64,000 bases of DNA from Thermoflexus sp. (GTDB lineage Bacteria > Chloroflexota > Anaerolineae > Aggregatilineales > Aggregatilineaceae), in assembly GCA_020724465.1 (NCBI GenBank), contig DYGX01000006.1:193603-257602 (forward strand), read 5' to 3'. Both the position numbers and the translations under genes were made by a program. Position 1 is the first letter of the stretch; every line of letters begins with the position of its first letter. This document shows, piece after piece, positions 18,413 through 28,010 of the stretch. Below the pieces are notes generated by a model, which searched no databases, was not told the DNA's origin, and saw only the letters and a program-made list of their open reading frames with translations.

Positions 18413-19765
18413 CTAAGGGGCGTTCAGCAGGTTGTATTCCTCGATGATCAGATTCGCGTCGGCGGCAGCCTGCTCGAGAACCGCTGCCGGGTCGTCGTCG
18501 GTCAGCAAGACACGGTCGATGGCGGCCGTCACCACATTGCGGATGGCCGGGAAGCCGCCCACCAGCGCGCCGCTGGTCGCCGGGGTGACGGTGCTTTCCG
18601 AGAGCTGCCGGGCCGCGACGGTCTGATTCGGGTTTTCGTCGAACCACCCTTCCTCTTCGAGCAGGCGGTTGGCGCTCTCGCGGATGGCGATGTAGCCGGT
18701 CAGCTTATGCCAGTCGGCTGCATTCTCGGTATTGGTCAGATAAACCAGGAAGGTCAGCGCGCCCTCTTCCACTTCGGGATCGAGGCCGTCCACCAGCCAC
18801 AGCGTCGCGCCGCCGATCAGGTTGCCCGTCCAGCCGGTCTCATCATTATAGGGATAGAACGAGGCCACGGTCTCGAAGCCGTTGTCCAGACCCATCTGGG
18901 TGTAGAGGGTCGTGTCCGAGCTGCTGTAGACCGCCATAGCGACCTGCTGGGTCTGGTACGACTGGTCCACCGTCACCCAGGAGTCGCCGCCCTGGGCGCC
19001 GCTGTAGTACAGGTAGCCCTTGTTGTACTGATCGTCGAGCCACTTCAGAATGGCGAGGCCCGCCTCGCTGTTGAACGCCACCTCGGTGGCCCGTGCGGAG
19101 CGGCCGTTGTCGTTGTTGACATACAGGGCGTTCTGCTGGGCCAGCCACTGCTCGAAGAACCAGCCGTGATTGGGGAACGTCCAGCAGTATTCCGGCGCGT
19201 TGTCCAGCGCCATGATTTTCTCGCAGGCAGCGTCTATTTCGCCCCAGGTCGCGGGGGGCGTCTCGATCCCCGCCGCGCGCAGGAAGTTCATGTTCGAGAA
19301 CATGATCGACGAGGATGTGTTCCACGGCATCGAGGTGAACTTGCCGTCCAGGGTGTAGTAGGCGATCACCGGAGCGACGAAGTCTTCCAGGTCCACCGGC
19401 AGGCCGTTGATCTCGGTGCGACCCGCCAGCGCATCTGCGATCGGCTTGAACAGCCCACTGTCACGCGCGTCCTGCGTGCCAGCCTCGAAGAACTGAACGA
19501 CTGCCGGAAGCTGGTTCTGCTCGGCGGCCACGGCCACCTGCGCGAAAACAGCCTCGTAGCTGAAGCCGCCCGTGATCACAACCTCATACTGCGGGAACAT
19601 CTCGTTGAACTCGGCGGCTTTTTCGTTGGTCCAGTCCAGCCGGTAGTCCTGGAACGCGATCCAGACGTCGACGCGCGTCCGGTCCTGCGCCTGGATGGTT
19701 GACGCAGGCACAGCCAGCGCCAGAACAAGGGCAAACATGAGCGCAGCAAAGACGAGTTTCTTCAT
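18413..19765 (-). CDS. CUT1-family extracellular solute-binding protein (UgpB-like)
   Basis: A 450-residue binding protein with signal peptide MKKLVFAALMFALVLALAV ending near TIQAQ. The mature chain opens with VDVWIAFQDYRLDWTNEKAAEFNEMFPQYEV. It has the VVQFFEAGTQDARDSGLFKPI segment of the UgpB group, which binds glycerol-3-phosphate or its diesters in characterised members. AGGAGAT lies nine bases before the ATG. It is the first gene of the operon and is divergent, across 538 bases, from a phosphodiesterase gene. The exact ligand is unknown. Confidence 0.9.
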   Translation of the reverse strand: MKKLVFAALMFALVLALAVPASTIQAQDRTRVDVWIAFQDYRLDWTNEKAAEFNEMFPQYEVVITGGFSYEAVFAQVAVAAEQNQLPAVVQFFEAGTQDARDSGLFKPIADALAGRTEINGLPVDLEDFVAPVIAYYTLDGKFTSMPWNTSSSIMFSNMNFLRAAGIETPPATWGEIDAACEKIMALDNAPEYCWTFPNHGWFFEQWLAQQNALYVNNDNGRSARATEVAFNSEAGLAILKWLDDQYNKGYLYYSGAQGGDSWVTVDQSYQTQQVAMAVYSSSDTTLYTQMGLDNGFETVASFYPYNDETGWTGNLIGGATLWLVDGLDPEVEEGALTFLVYLTNTENAADWHKLTGYIAIRESANRLLEEEGWFDENPNQTVAARQLSESTVTPATSGALVGGFPAIRNVVTAAIDRVLLTDDDPAAVLEQAAADANLIIEEYNLLNAP

Positions 19766-20303
19766 TCCTGATTATCTCCTTAAATGCGGATGCTATTGCT
19801 GGCCGGTCTGGCGCGCACACAAACCGCTAATTCCCCTGCGCCAACCCGGAAACGACGAGAACGGAACCTGGCACTTGCCTTGGCAGTCGGAGCTGTCGGT
19901 TGTCCACCCTCCTTTCGATTCGCCAACGAATCCAATCCCAGAGTCACCTCATCCCACTGCCGCCGCGTGGCAGCAGCACAGCTCGCGTGGGTGATGGGGA
20001 ATCGCGTCGCTATCCAGCGGTGACCATACTCCATAAGCGTTAATAATACAACAAAGACCAGTAAAATCTCTTTTCCTCGGACGCTGCACGCCGGCCGGCC
20101 TGGCTGAGCGTTTGTTGTTTGTTAGTGTATAGCGACTCCAGCCATCGCACAACCCTTCTCCCCGCCGATGCTTTTTCGCATTTCGGCCAGCAGCGCGCGC
20201 GCACGTTCTGCGCTACGATTAACCCCGGCGGCGGCTCGTGCGGCAGGCCGTCGTCCTGAACATCTGCCGCACACCAACCCGCATCGAGGTGCAAGACAGC
20301 CCT
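19766..20303. other. 538-base divergent intergenic region
   Basis: This separates the leftward UgpB-like operon from the rightward phosphodiesterase gene and should hold both promoters. The centre (about 20035-20080) is AT-rich. The short matches I found (for example TACGAT at 20214-20219) lack a partner -35. Frames crossing it have no credible start or family. No repeats or RNA motifs were recognised. Confidence 0.5.
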
Positions 20304-21113
20304 ATGCCTCCCACTCCCCCTGCCGTGATCATCGTCTTCGACGGCTGCCGCCCGGACGGCCTGGCGCAGGCTGCTACCCCCCACGTGGATTCGCTGTGGC
20401 AGCGCGGCGCGTACACCTGGGCCGCCCAATCCGTGGTGCCCAGCTACACGCTGCCCACGCACACGACCATGTTCCGCAGCGTCCCACCGGACAGGCACGG
20501 CGTGCTCAGCAACACGTTCAACCCCGCTGCCTGCGCCTACCCCAGCATCCTGGACGTCGCGCACGCCGCCGGGCTGCACACGGCCATGTTCTACAGTTGG
20601 GGCGAGCTGCGCGACCTGGCCTCGCCCGGCAGCCTGGAGTTCAGCTACCTGCGCGCGCCGCGCCCCGATGAAGACATCGATGCGCATCTGGCGAGCGTCG
20701 CGGCAGACTACCTGGTGCGCGAGCGGCCGGACCTGACCTTTCTCTACCTGCAACAGAGCGACATCGCCGGGCACGACGCGGGCTGGATGTCGCGCCCCTA
20801 CCTCGACGCGATCGAGGCGATGGACCGCGCGCTGGGCCTGCTGCTGGCGCGGCTGGAAAGCGCCGGCCTGCGCGAGCAGATCACCTTCCTGCTGCTGGCC
20901 GATCACGGCGGGCAGGGCCGCACGCATGATGGCAGCGCGCCCGAAGACACGCTTATTCCCTGGATCATCAGCGGGCCAGCGATCCGGCGCGGTCACGCGC
21001 TGCGCCAGGCCGTTCATCTGGCGGATACCGCGGCAACGCTGGCGCACGCCCTCGGCCTGAGCGCGCCGGCCACCTGGGAAGGACGGCCCGTGCGGGAAGC
21101 GTTCTATGACTAG
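20304..21113 (+). CDS. Alkaline-phosphatase-superfamily nucleotide pyrophosphatase/phosphodiesterase
   Basis: A 269-residue cytoplasmic enzyme. The first metal-binding Asp is in IIVFDGCRPDG (Asp13). The nucleophilic Thr is expected in PSYTLPTHTT (about Thr49). The later QSDIAGHDAG and LLLADHGGQG stretches carry the remaining metal ligands of the type I phosphodiesterase/NPP family. It is shorter than typical NPPs. The start at 20304 has GAGGT 13 bases upstream; an earlier ATG-like start at 20238 lacks support. It overlaps the MFS gene by eight bases. It lies divergent from the UgpB-like transporter, so it may process an imported phosphodiester, but that is inference. Confidence 0.85.
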   Translation: MPPTPPAVIIVFDGCRPDGLAQAATPHVDSLWQRGAYTWAAQSVVPSYTLPTHTTMFRSVPPDRHGVLSNTFNPAACAYPSILDVAHAAGLHTAMFYSWGELRDLASPGSLEFSYLRAPRPDEDIDAHLASVAADYLVRERPDLTFLYLQQSDIAGHDAGWMSRPYLDAIEAMDRALGLLLARLESAGLREQITFLLLADHGGQGRTHDGSAPEDTLIPWIISGPAIRRGHALRQAVHLADTAATLAHALGLSAPATWEGRPVREAFYD

Positions 21114-22380
21114 TGCGGCGCTGCGCGGCTGGCGCGCGGGTTTCTCGCACGATCGCGCGCTGTTCGTCATCGGGCTGGGCGTCGCGGTCTCGCTGCTCGG
21201 CGACCTGACGCTCTACGTCGTTCTGCCGACGCACACGCGCGCCGCCGGGATCGCCCTGGCAGACGTGGGGCTAATGCTCTCCGCCAACCGCCTGATCCGG
21301 ATCGTGATCAACGGCCCGGCGGGGATGCTGATCGAGCGCCTGCCGCGCCGCCGGATGCTGGTTCCCGCGCTGTTCCTCGGCGCGCTCTCGTCGCTGCTGT
21401 ACACGATCCCCGGCTTCTGGCCGCTGCTGATTGGCCGCCTGCTGTGGGGGACCGCCTGGGCCGGGGTCTGGCTGGGCGCCAGCACGATGGTGCTTGACCT
21501 CGCCCCGCCGGAGCGACGGGGGCGCTACATCGGGCGGCTGCAAGCCTGGTTCTTTATCGGCTCGGGCGGCTCGGCGCTGATCGGCGGCGTGCTGACCGAC
21601 TGGCTCGGCTACGCCCCGGCACTGCGCGTCTGCTCGCTGCTGACCCTCGGCGCGGCGGTGCTATGGCTGCTGGCGCTGCCCGAAACGCGCCCGATCAAAC
21701 CGTCCCGGCCCGCCGGCGCGCGGGCGTCCGCCAATCCCGGCGCCGCGCCGCAGGCCGCTTCGTGGCGCGCCTCGACGCTGCCGCTGGCGACGGCGGTTGC
21801 CCTGCTCGGCGTCAACTGGCTGATCTTTATCGGCTTCCTGGGCGCGACACTGCCGCTGCTGCTGGAGCAGCGCATCGGCGATACGATCGTGCTGATCGGC
21901 CTGCTGATCCCGCTGGCGTCGTTTACGGGTGGGCTGTCCGCCGCCAACCAGGTCCTCGGCCTGATCGCGTCGCCGCTGTCCGGCTGGCTGTCGGACCGGA
22001 CCGGCAACCGGTGGGCGCTGGCGGTCGGCGCGCTGGCGCTCGGAACGGGCGCACTGGCTCTGACGGCGGTCGGCTATGGCGTGCTGGTCGTGCTGGCGAC
22101 GATGCTCGGCGCGGTGGCGACCAGCGTGCTGCAGACGCAGGTGATGACGCTGGCGGGCGATTACGCGCCGCATGGCCAGCAGGGGCGCATCCTGGGCATC
22201 CTCAACACGGTCGGCGACATCGGCAGCGCGGCAGGGCCGCTGCTGGCCTACGCGCTGCTACCGCTGATCGACTTGAGCGGCATCTTCTGGCTGGCGGCCG
22301 GGCTGATCGCGCTGTTTCTCCCCTGGACGGCGTGGATCAGCGCGCGCGAAGCCCGGCGTCTGGCCGCGCTCCGGGTCTGA
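21106..22380 (+). CDS. Major facilitator superfamily transporter
   Basis: A 424-residue protein with about 12 membrane segments. The MFS motif A-like loops are IERLPRRRML after helix 2 and SGWLSDRTGNRWAL after helix 8. A hydrophilic loop of about 30 residues (RPIKPSRPAGARASANPG) separates the halves. It is translationally coupled to the phosphodiesterase gene by an eight-base overlap. It could export or import a small molecule; nothing in the sequence fixes the substrate. It converges with the DapA-like gene five bases away. Confidence 0.88.
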   Translation: MTSAALRGWRAGFSHDRALFVIGLGVAVSLLGDLTLYVVLPTHTRAAGIALADVGLMLSANRLIRIVINGPAGMLIERLPRRRMLVPALFLGALSSLLYTIPGFWPLLIGRLLWGTAWAGVWLGASTMVLDLAPPERRGRYIGRLQAWFFIGSGGSALIGGVLTDWLGYAPALRVCSLLTLGAAVLWLLALPETRPIKPSRPAGARASANPGAAPQAASWRASTLPLATAVALLGVNWLIFIGFLGATLPLLLEQRIGDTIVLIGLLIPLASFTGGLSAANQVLGLIASPLSGWLSDRTGNRWALAVGALALGTGALALTAVGYGVLVVLATMLGAVATSVLQTQVMTLAGDYAPHGQQGRILGILNTVGDIGSAAGPLLAYALLPLIDLSGIFWLAAGLIALFLPWTAWISAREARRLAALRV

Positions 22381-22385
22381 GCGCG

Positions 22386-23288
22386 TCAAACGTCCTTGCC
22401 CACCTGGCGCAGCACGGCGCGCAGCCGCTGGCGCTGGGCGTCGTTGAGCGGGCGGATGGGGCGGCGCGGCGGCCCCACCGGCACGCCAAGCAGCTCCAGC
22501 GCCGCCTTGACCGGGGCGGGATACGACCCGCCGATGCCGGGCAGCGCCTCGCGCAGCAGCGTGACCCGATCTTGCAGCGCCCGCGCGCGGGCGTGATCGC
22601 CGGCGCAGAACGCGTCATAGACGCCGACGAGCAGCTCCGGAATGACGTTGGCCGTCATGGCGACCGCCCCGACCGCGCCATAGCACAGCCCGGCGTAGAG
22701 CAGCGAGTCGCGCCCGACGAAGACGCGGAAATCGGGCGGGCAGGCGCGGATCAGCGCCGCCGTCTCGGACAGGTCCCCGCTGGAGTCCTTGACGCCGACG
22801 ATATTGGGGAACTCCGCCGCCAGCCGCGCCTGCGTCTCCGGCGCCAGGCGGACACCCCCCGTCCGGCCAGGGTTGGAGTAGGCCAGGACCGGGATCGAGA
22901 CCGCCGAGGCGATCTCGGCATAGTGCGCGTAGAGTTCGTCCTGCGTGGGCGTGATGAAATAGGGCGTGATCACCGACAGGCAGTCCGCTCCGGCGGCCTC
23001 TGCCGCGCGCGAGAGGGCGACCGCATCGCGGGTGGTGATCGCGCCCGTGCCGGCCATCACCGGAACGCGCCCGTTGACGGCATCCAGCACGGCGTCGAGC
23101 ACCTGCCGCCGCTCGTCGGCGGACAGCGCGAACGCCTCGCCCTGGCTGCCGGTGGCGAAAACGCCGTGAACACCCGCCGCCAGCACGTACTCCACCAGCG
23201 GCGGGATTGCGGCCAGGTTGAGCGTTCCATCGTCATGTAGCGGCGTCGCCAGCGGGGGAATCACGCCGCGGAGCTGCGTCCGGTCCAT
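22386..23288 (-). CDS. DapA/NanA-family class I aldolase (dihydrodipicolinate synthase-like)
   Basis: A 300-residue TIM-barrel lyase. Lys167 in GVKDSSGD is the Schiff-base lysine, and Tyr137 in LAYSNPGRTG is the general acid/base. The usual GTTGE loop of DHDPS reads GSQGE at residues 47-51, so the substrate-binding threonine pair is missing. This makes true lysine-pathway DapA doubtful; a sugar-acid or 2-keto acid aldolase/dehydratase is likely. The start at 23288 is fixed by GGAGGT eight bases upstream; the frame extends to 23315. It is divergent from ftcD. Confidence 0.87.
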   Translation of the reverse strand: MDRTQLRGVIPPLATPLHDDGTLNLAAIPPLVEYVLAAGVHGVFATGSQGEAFALSADERRQVLDAVLDAVNGRVPVMAGTGAITTRDAVALSRAAEAAGADCLSVITPYFITPTQDELYAHYAEIASAVSIPVLAYSNPGRTGGVRLAPETQARLAAEFPNIVGVKDSSGDLSETAALIRACPPDFRVFVGRDSLLYAGLCYGAVGAVAMTANVIPELLVGVYDAFCAGDHARARALQDRVTLLREALPGIGGSYPAPVKAALELLGVPVGPPRRPIRPLNDAQRQRLRAVLRQVGKDV

Positions 23289-23387
23289 CCTGCCATACCT
23301 CCGTGTTGCCTTCACGCACTCCGCTCAATCGTAGCCCGCTCTGCGCCACGCGCAAGCCGTGGATCACATGCTGGCGAGCGGGCTGAT

Positions 23388-23416
23388 TTGACAAAGCCTG
23401 CCCGGTGCGGTAGCAA
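23388..23416 (+). promoter_or_regulatory. Candidate sigma-70-type promoter for ftcD
   Basis: A perfect TTGACA at 23388-23393, a 17-base spacer and a weak TAGCAA at 23411-23416 lie about 90 bases before the ftcD ATG. The -35 is strong and the -10 poor. Confidence 0.4.
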
Positions 23417-23502
23417 TACGCACGTCGGAACCGGACCGGCAGCACGCCAACAGAAAGGGGTTGCGCGAGACCCGCCCGCAGGGGCCAGCCGCGCGTCAAC
23501 AG

Positions 23503-25119
23503 ATGCCAGCAAAACGACCACTTGTCGAATGCATCCCGAATTTTAGCGAGGGCCGCCGCCCGGAAGTCATCGAGGCGATCATCCGCGCCATGCAGCAAGC
23601 GGCGGCGATCCACGTGCTCGACACCAGCAGCGACGCCGACCATAACCGCACTGTCGTGACGTTCGTCGGGGATATCGAAGCCGTTGAGCGCGCCGCCTTC
23701 GCCGGAATCCAGACGGCGGCTGCCCTGATCGACCTGAACCAGCACACCGGCGAGCATCCGCGCCTGGGCGCCGCCGACGTCGTGCCGTTCGTGCCGATCC
23801 GCGACGTGACGATGGACGACTGTGTTGCCATCGCGCACCGCCTGGGGCAGCGGGTCGGCAGCGAGCTGGGCATCCCGGTCTACCTCTACGAGGCCGCCGC
23901 CACCCACCCCAGCCGCGAAGACCTGGCGCGGCTGCGTTCCACCAAGTTCCAGTACGAACAGCTTCGCGAGGTGATCGGGATCGACCCGGAGCGCATGCCG
24001 GACTATGGCCCGGCGGAGCTAGGCCCGGCGGGCGCGACCGTGATCGGGGCGCGGCCCGCGCTGGTGGCGTTCAACGTCTATCTGAACACGGCGGATGTGG
24101 AGATCGCGACCAAGATCGCACGCGCCGTGCGCAATTCGAGCGGCGGCCTGCGCTACGTCAAGGCGGCCGGGTTCCTGGTCGAAGGGCGGGCGCAGGTGTC
24201 GATGAACCTGACCGACTTCCACAAGACGCCGGTGCACCGCGTGGTCGAGCTGATCCGCCGCGAGGCCGCGCGCTATGGCGTGGCGGTCGTGTCGAGCGAG
24301 CTGGTCGGGCTGGCGCCGCAGGCATTCTTCATCGACGCGGCGCAGTGGTACCTGCAGCTTGACGGGTTCAAGCCGGATCAGATCCTCGAATATCGCGTGC
24401 AGCAGGCGGAGGCCGAGCCCTCGCCGCTGGACGAGGAAGAGCCGCCCATCCCCGAAGAGGCGACGCAGAAGGTGCCGGCGGTGGCCCCGCCCTCGATCAG
24501 CCCGGCAGCGTTTGTTGAGGCGGTCGCCGAAGGCACACCCACGCCCGGCGGCGGGGCGGTCGCCGCGCTGGCCGGGGCGCTGAGTGCGGCGCTGGCCGAG
24601 ATGGTCGCCCGGCTGACAGCCGGCAAGAAGCGGTATGCCGAGGTCGAGGAGACGATGCACGCGGTCGCCGCCGCCGCGCAAGATCTGCGCACCAAGCTGC
24701 TCGCCGCCGTCGACGAGGATATCGCCGCCTTCGACGCGGTGATGGCCGCCTATCGCCTGGACAAAGACGACCCGGAGCGCCCCGCCGCGATCCAGGCCGC
24801 CATGATCGGCGCGGCGGATGTGCCGCTCAACGTGGCGCGGATGGCGTTGGAAGCGATGCGGCTGGCCGATCAGGTGGCCCGGCTGGGCAGCCACACCGCC
24901 GCGAGCGACACGGCGGTCGCCACCCTGATGGGCCTGGCCGCGGTCGAGGGCGCGGTGCTGAACGTGCGCGTCAACGCCGCCAGCCTGGATGACCCCGCGC
25001 TCGCGGCCCGCTATCGCAGCGACGCCGCCGCGATCGTGTCTCAGGCACGCGCCCTGCGCGAGAGCGCCGTCGCAACCGCCGAGGAACGCGCGGGGATCGC
25101 GCCCGGTCCGGCCGGGTGA
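23503..25119 (+). CDS. ftcD: Glutamate formimidoyltransferase / formimidoyltetrahydrofolate cyclodeaminase fusion
   Basis: A 538-residue two-domain enzyme. Residues 1-300 are the formiminotransferase, opening with LVECIPNFSEGR and containing DTSSDADHNRTVVTFVG and NQHTGEHPRLGAADVVPF. After an acidic, Pro-rich linker (about residues 305-340), residues 345-535 are the cyclodeaminase, with EGTPTPGGGAVAALAGAL and the later SHTAASDTAVATL. Together they move the formimino group of histidine degradation to tetrahydrofolate and deaminate it to methenyl-THF. The fusion is known in vertebrates and many bacteria. The ATG at 23503 matches homologues; a TTG at 23461 would add 14 unsupported residues. The M23 lipoprotein gene follows closely. 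Confidence 0.93.
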   Translation: MPAKRPLVECIPNFSEGRRPEVIEAIIRAMQQAAAIHVLDTSSDADHNRTVVTFVGDIEAVERAAFAGIQTAAALIDLNQHTGEHPRLGAADVVPFVPIRDVTMDDCVAIAHRLGQRVGSELGIPVYLYEAAATHPSREDLARLRSTKFQYEQLREVIGIDPERMPDYGPAELGPAGATVIGARPALVAFNVYLNTADVEIATKIARAVRNSSGGLRYVKAAGFLVEGRAQVSMNLTDFHKTPVHRVVELIRREAARYGVAVVSSELVGLAPQAFFIDAAQWYLQLDGFKPDQILEYRVQQAEAEPSPLDEEEPPIPEEATQKVPAVAPPSISPAAFVEAVAEGTPTPGGGAVAALAGALSAALAEMVARLTAGKKRYAEVEETMHAVAAAAQDLRTKLLAAVDEDIAAFDAVMAAYRLDKDDPERPAAIQAAMIGAADVPLNVARMALEAMRLADQVARLGSHTAASDTAVATLMGLAAVEGAVLNVRVNAASLDDPALAARYRSDAAAIVSQARALRESAVATAEERAGIAPGPAG

Positions 25120-25139
25120 GTGGTGGGAGAACAGACATC

Positions 25140-26327
25140 GTGGGAGCCGTCTCATACCGCGCGCGTGGCCTGATCGCCGGGCTGGGCGCCGTGCTGATCG
25201 GATTGAGCGCCTGCGCGCAGCAGACCGAAGCCACACCGGGCCTCGGCTCGCTGGTTCTGTCCGGGGCTGCGATTGGCGCGCCGGGCGCCACGCCGGATAC
25301 GCTCGCGACCGTGATCGCGCTGCAGCGGGCCGCAACTGCTGTCCCAACAGCGACTCTGCCGCCCGCCCGCGAGGAGGCCGGCGTTGCCGCCGCAGCAGCA
25401 GCCAGCCCAACGCCCACCTTCGTGCTGCTGCCGACCAACACGCCGCGCCACACGCCGCTGCCAACCAACACCCCGCGCGCCGCGCTCACGCCCACCGCCG
25501 CGGATGTATCCGCCGTGTTCCCCAGCCCAACCCCGCGCCTGGGCGCGCCGCGCGAGATCGTCGATCACTATGTCTTCGGGCGCCCGTTCCCGCGCGATCC
25601 GAACAACCGCATCCAGGACTTCGCGGCGCGCAGCTACCCCTATGGCTCGACCAACTACGGCGGGCTGGCGACGCATCACGGCATCGACATCCAGAACCCG
25701 CTGGGCACCGAGGTGTACGCGGTCGGCGGCGGGACGGTGTTTTACGCCGGGACGGATAAGAGCGTCCAGTTCGGGCCGCAGACTGATTTCTACGGCAACC
25801 TGGTCGTGATCGAGCACGACTTCAGGCTGGCGGACGGGCGCCCGGTCTTCACGCTCTACGGGCACCTGTCGAATGTGGCGGTGGAGACGGGCGAGCGCGT
25901 CGAGGAACAGGACCGCATCGGCTGGGTTGGCGCGACCGGCGTCGCGCTCGGCTCGCACCTGCATCTCGAAGTGCGAATCGGCGATCCGTACGACTACGGC
26001 AACACCTATAACCCCGAACTCTGGCTGCGCCCCTGGCCCGACTATGGGACGATCGCCGGGCGTATCGTGGACGAGCACGGCCAGCGCGTCTATGAGGCCA
26101 CGATTACGTTTCAGATGAAGAACCGCTCCGGGCCCGTGCGCGACACCTTCAGCTACGCCGACGACACCGTCAACCCGGACCCGATCCTGGGCGAGCACTA
26201 CGTGCGTGGCGACCTGCCCGCTGGCGAGTACGACGTAGTCGTGAAGATCGGGGGCCTGATTCGCTATAAGGGCAGCGCGACGGTCGAGCCGGGCAAGACC
26301 ACCTGGCACGACATTCAGATCAAGTAG
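25140..26327 (+). CDS. M23-family metallopeptidase lipoprotein
   Basis: A 395-residue exported protein. The GTG start at 25140 is preceded nine bases upstream by GGGAG and gives a clean lipoprotein signal ending GLSAC (Cys25); a GTG at 25116 overlapping the ftcD stop is the alternative. A Thr/Pro-rich linker with two LPTNTPR copies follows. The LytM/M23 domain has HHGIDIQNPLGTEV (zinc His and Asp), LYGHLS and GSHLHLEV, so all ligands are present and peptidoglycan hydrolysis is plausible. The last 90 residues look like a carboxypeptidase-regulatory-type beta-sandwich. It is membrane-anchored and faces the cell wall. Confidence 0.88.
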   Translation: MGAVSYRARGLIAGLGAVLIGLSACAQQTEATPGLGSLVLSGAAIGAPGATPDTLATVIALQRAATAVPTATLPPAREEAGVAAAAAASPTPTFVLLPTNTPRHTPLPTNTPRAALTPTAADVSAVFPSPTPRLGAPREIVDHYVFGRPFPRDPNNRIQDFAARSYPYGSTNYGGLATHHGIDIQNPLGTEVYAVGGGTVFYAGTDKSVQFGPQTDFYGNLVVIEHDFRLADGRPVFTLYGHLSNVAVETGERVEEQDRIGWVGATGVALGSHLHLEVRIGDPYDYGNTYNPELWLRPWPDYGTIAGRIVDEHGQRVYEATITFQMKNRSGPVRDTFSYADDTVNPDPILGEHYVRGDLPAGEYDVVVKIGGLIRYKGSATVEPGKTTWHDIQIK

Positions 26328-26354
26328 CGGCGGGGCAGAGATCGCCGGCGGCGC

Positions 26355-27965
26355 TCAGTCGAACTGGCGGAAACGCCACACCCCGCCGACCATGGTCCCC
26401 AGCACGCGCGTCTCCAGGATTTCGTCGGGCGGGATCGCGGTCAGGTCGCGGTCCAGCACAACCAGGTCTGCCAGATAACCCGGCGCCAGCATCCCCAGGT
26501 CGCGCTCCATCCCGGCGGCGTAAGCCGGGCCCTGCGTGAAAGCGCGCAGCGTCGTGTCGATATCCAGGCGCTGTTCGGGGAACCAGCCGTCCGGCCCCGG
26601 CGAGCCATCCGGGCGGCGCCGCGTGACCGCCGCGTAGATCCCTTTGAGCGGCTCGAACGGCTCGACGGGCGCATCCGAGCCGAACGCCAGCACCGCCCCC
26701 GCCTCAAGCTGCACCCGCCAGTTGTAGCTCAGGCGGGCGCGCGCACCCCAGTACCGCTCCGCCATCTCGTAATCGGACGTGGCGTGGATCGGCTGCATCG
26801 AGGCGATGATCTGAAGCTGGCCCAGGCGCCCGGCGTCGTCGGGATGGATCAGTTGGACGTGCTCGATCCGGTGGCGGCGCGCCTGGGGCGGGATGCCGCG
26901 CGCTGCCTCGTCCCGCCGGACGGACTCGTACACGTCCAGCACATCGTGCACGGCGCGGTCGCCGATGGCGTGGATGGTCGAGGGGATGCCCGCCGCGCTC
27001 GCCCGGCTGACCAGCTCGTACATCTGCTCTTTGTCGGTCACGACGATGCCGGTATTGCCCGGCTCGCCTTCATACGGCTCGATCATGCTCGCCGTGCGCG
27101 GGCCGAGCGCCCCGTCCGCGAAGATCTTCAGCCCGCCGATGCGCAGCCACTCGTCGCCAAAGCCCCAGCGAATGCCCAGCGCGTGGGCGTGTTCGATGAA
27201 CGGGTCGTTGATGTTTTTCACCACGCGCAAGCCCAGCTCGCCGCGCTCGCGCAGGATCTGCAGCGCGACCAGGCAGCTCGGGTCGTCGAAATCGTGGATC
27301 CCCGTCAGTCCCGCCGCCCACGCCTGGCGCTGAGCCTGGGCCATCCAGTCCGCCGTTTGCTCGGGGGTGAGCGTGGGGACGCAGCGGTAGACCAGGTCCA
27401 TCGCGGACGACTCAAGCAGCAGCCCGGTCGGCTGGCCGGATGCGTCGCGGACAATGCTCCCGCCGGGTGGATCGGGGGTGCGCGCGCTGAGGCCCGCCGC
27501 CCGCAGAGCCGCCGTGTTCACCCAGGCCGCGTGACCGCTTTTGGCCTTCAGATAAACCGGGTTGTGCAGCGCGACCGCGTCGAGGTCGGCGGCGGTGGGG
27601 AACGCCCGATCGGCCCAGTACGCCTGCGACCAGCCCCGCCCCACGATCCACTCGCCCGGCCGGCTGGTGCGGACGCGCTCGGCCACGCGGCGCAGCGCCT
27701 CGTCTTTGCTCGGCACTTCGAAGACATCCACCTCTGACAGAGTTTCGGCCACGCCTTCCCAGTGAATATGCGCGTCGGTCAGGCCGGGAATAACGGGGCG
27801 TCCCCCGGCGTTGTCAATCGCGGTCTGCGGCCCGGCCAGGGCGCGGATGGTCGCGTCGTCACCGACCGCCACGATCCGCCCGCCGGCAACGGCCAGGGCG
27901 CTGGCGTGCGGCTGCGCCGGGTCGAGGGTGATCAGGCGTGCGTTGAGGATGATGCGCTCGATCAT
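26355..27965 (-). CDS. YtcJ-like metal-dependent amidohydrolase
   Basis: A 536-residue amidohydrolase-superfamily protein. It has the metal-binding DAHIHWEG, the KSGHAAWVN segment, [16 protein letters not shown] and the final metal Asp region [12 protein letters not shown], all typical of the YtcJ/NfdA group (N-substituted formamide deformylases and relatives). The start at 27965 follows GAGGGG by seven bases. It precedes nothing downstream on its strand except the convergent M23 gene. The upstream PfkB gene lies about 45 bases away on the same strand, so the two may be cotranscribed. The substrate is unknown. Confidence 0.88.
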   Translation of the reverse strand: MIERIILNARLITLDPAQPHASALAVAGGRIVAVGDDATIRALAGPQTAIDNAGGRPVIPGLTDAHIHWEGVAETLSEVDVFEVPSKDEALRRVAERVRTSRPGEWIVGRGWSQAYWADRAFPTAADLDAVALHNPVYLKAKSGHAAWVNTAALRAAGLSARTPDPPGGSIVRDASGQPTGLLLESSAMDLVYRCVPTLTPEQTADWMAQAQRQAWAAGLTGIHDFDDPSCLVALQILRERGELGLRVVKNINDPFIEHAHALGIRWGFGDEWLRIGGLKIFADGALGPRTASMIEPYEGEPGNTGIVVTDKEQMYELVSRASAAGIPSTIHAIGDRAVHDVLDVYESVRRDEAARGIPPQARRHRIEHVQLIHPDDAGRLGQLQIIASMQPIHATSDYEMAERYWGARARLSYNWRVQLEAGAVLAFGSDAPVEPFEPLKGIYAAVTRRRPDGSPGPDGWFPEQRLDIDTTLRAFTQGPAYAAGMERDLGMLAPGYLADLVVLDRDLTAIPPDEILETRVLGTMVGGVWRFRQFD

Positions 27966-28010
27966 GGGCTGCCCCTCGCACAAGGTAGATATCCAGACCA
28001 GACAGGTTGT

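Noticed and set aside
20040-21170. 376-codon open frame antisense to the phosphodiesterase gene
   Set aside because: It has no recognisable domain; the plus strand has alkaline-phosphatase-type metal-binding motifs.
25420-25540. Thr/Pro-rich repeats in the M23 lipoprotein considered as a separate repeat element
   Set aside because: They are in frame and encode a linker with two LPTNTPR copies, as is common in exported proteins.
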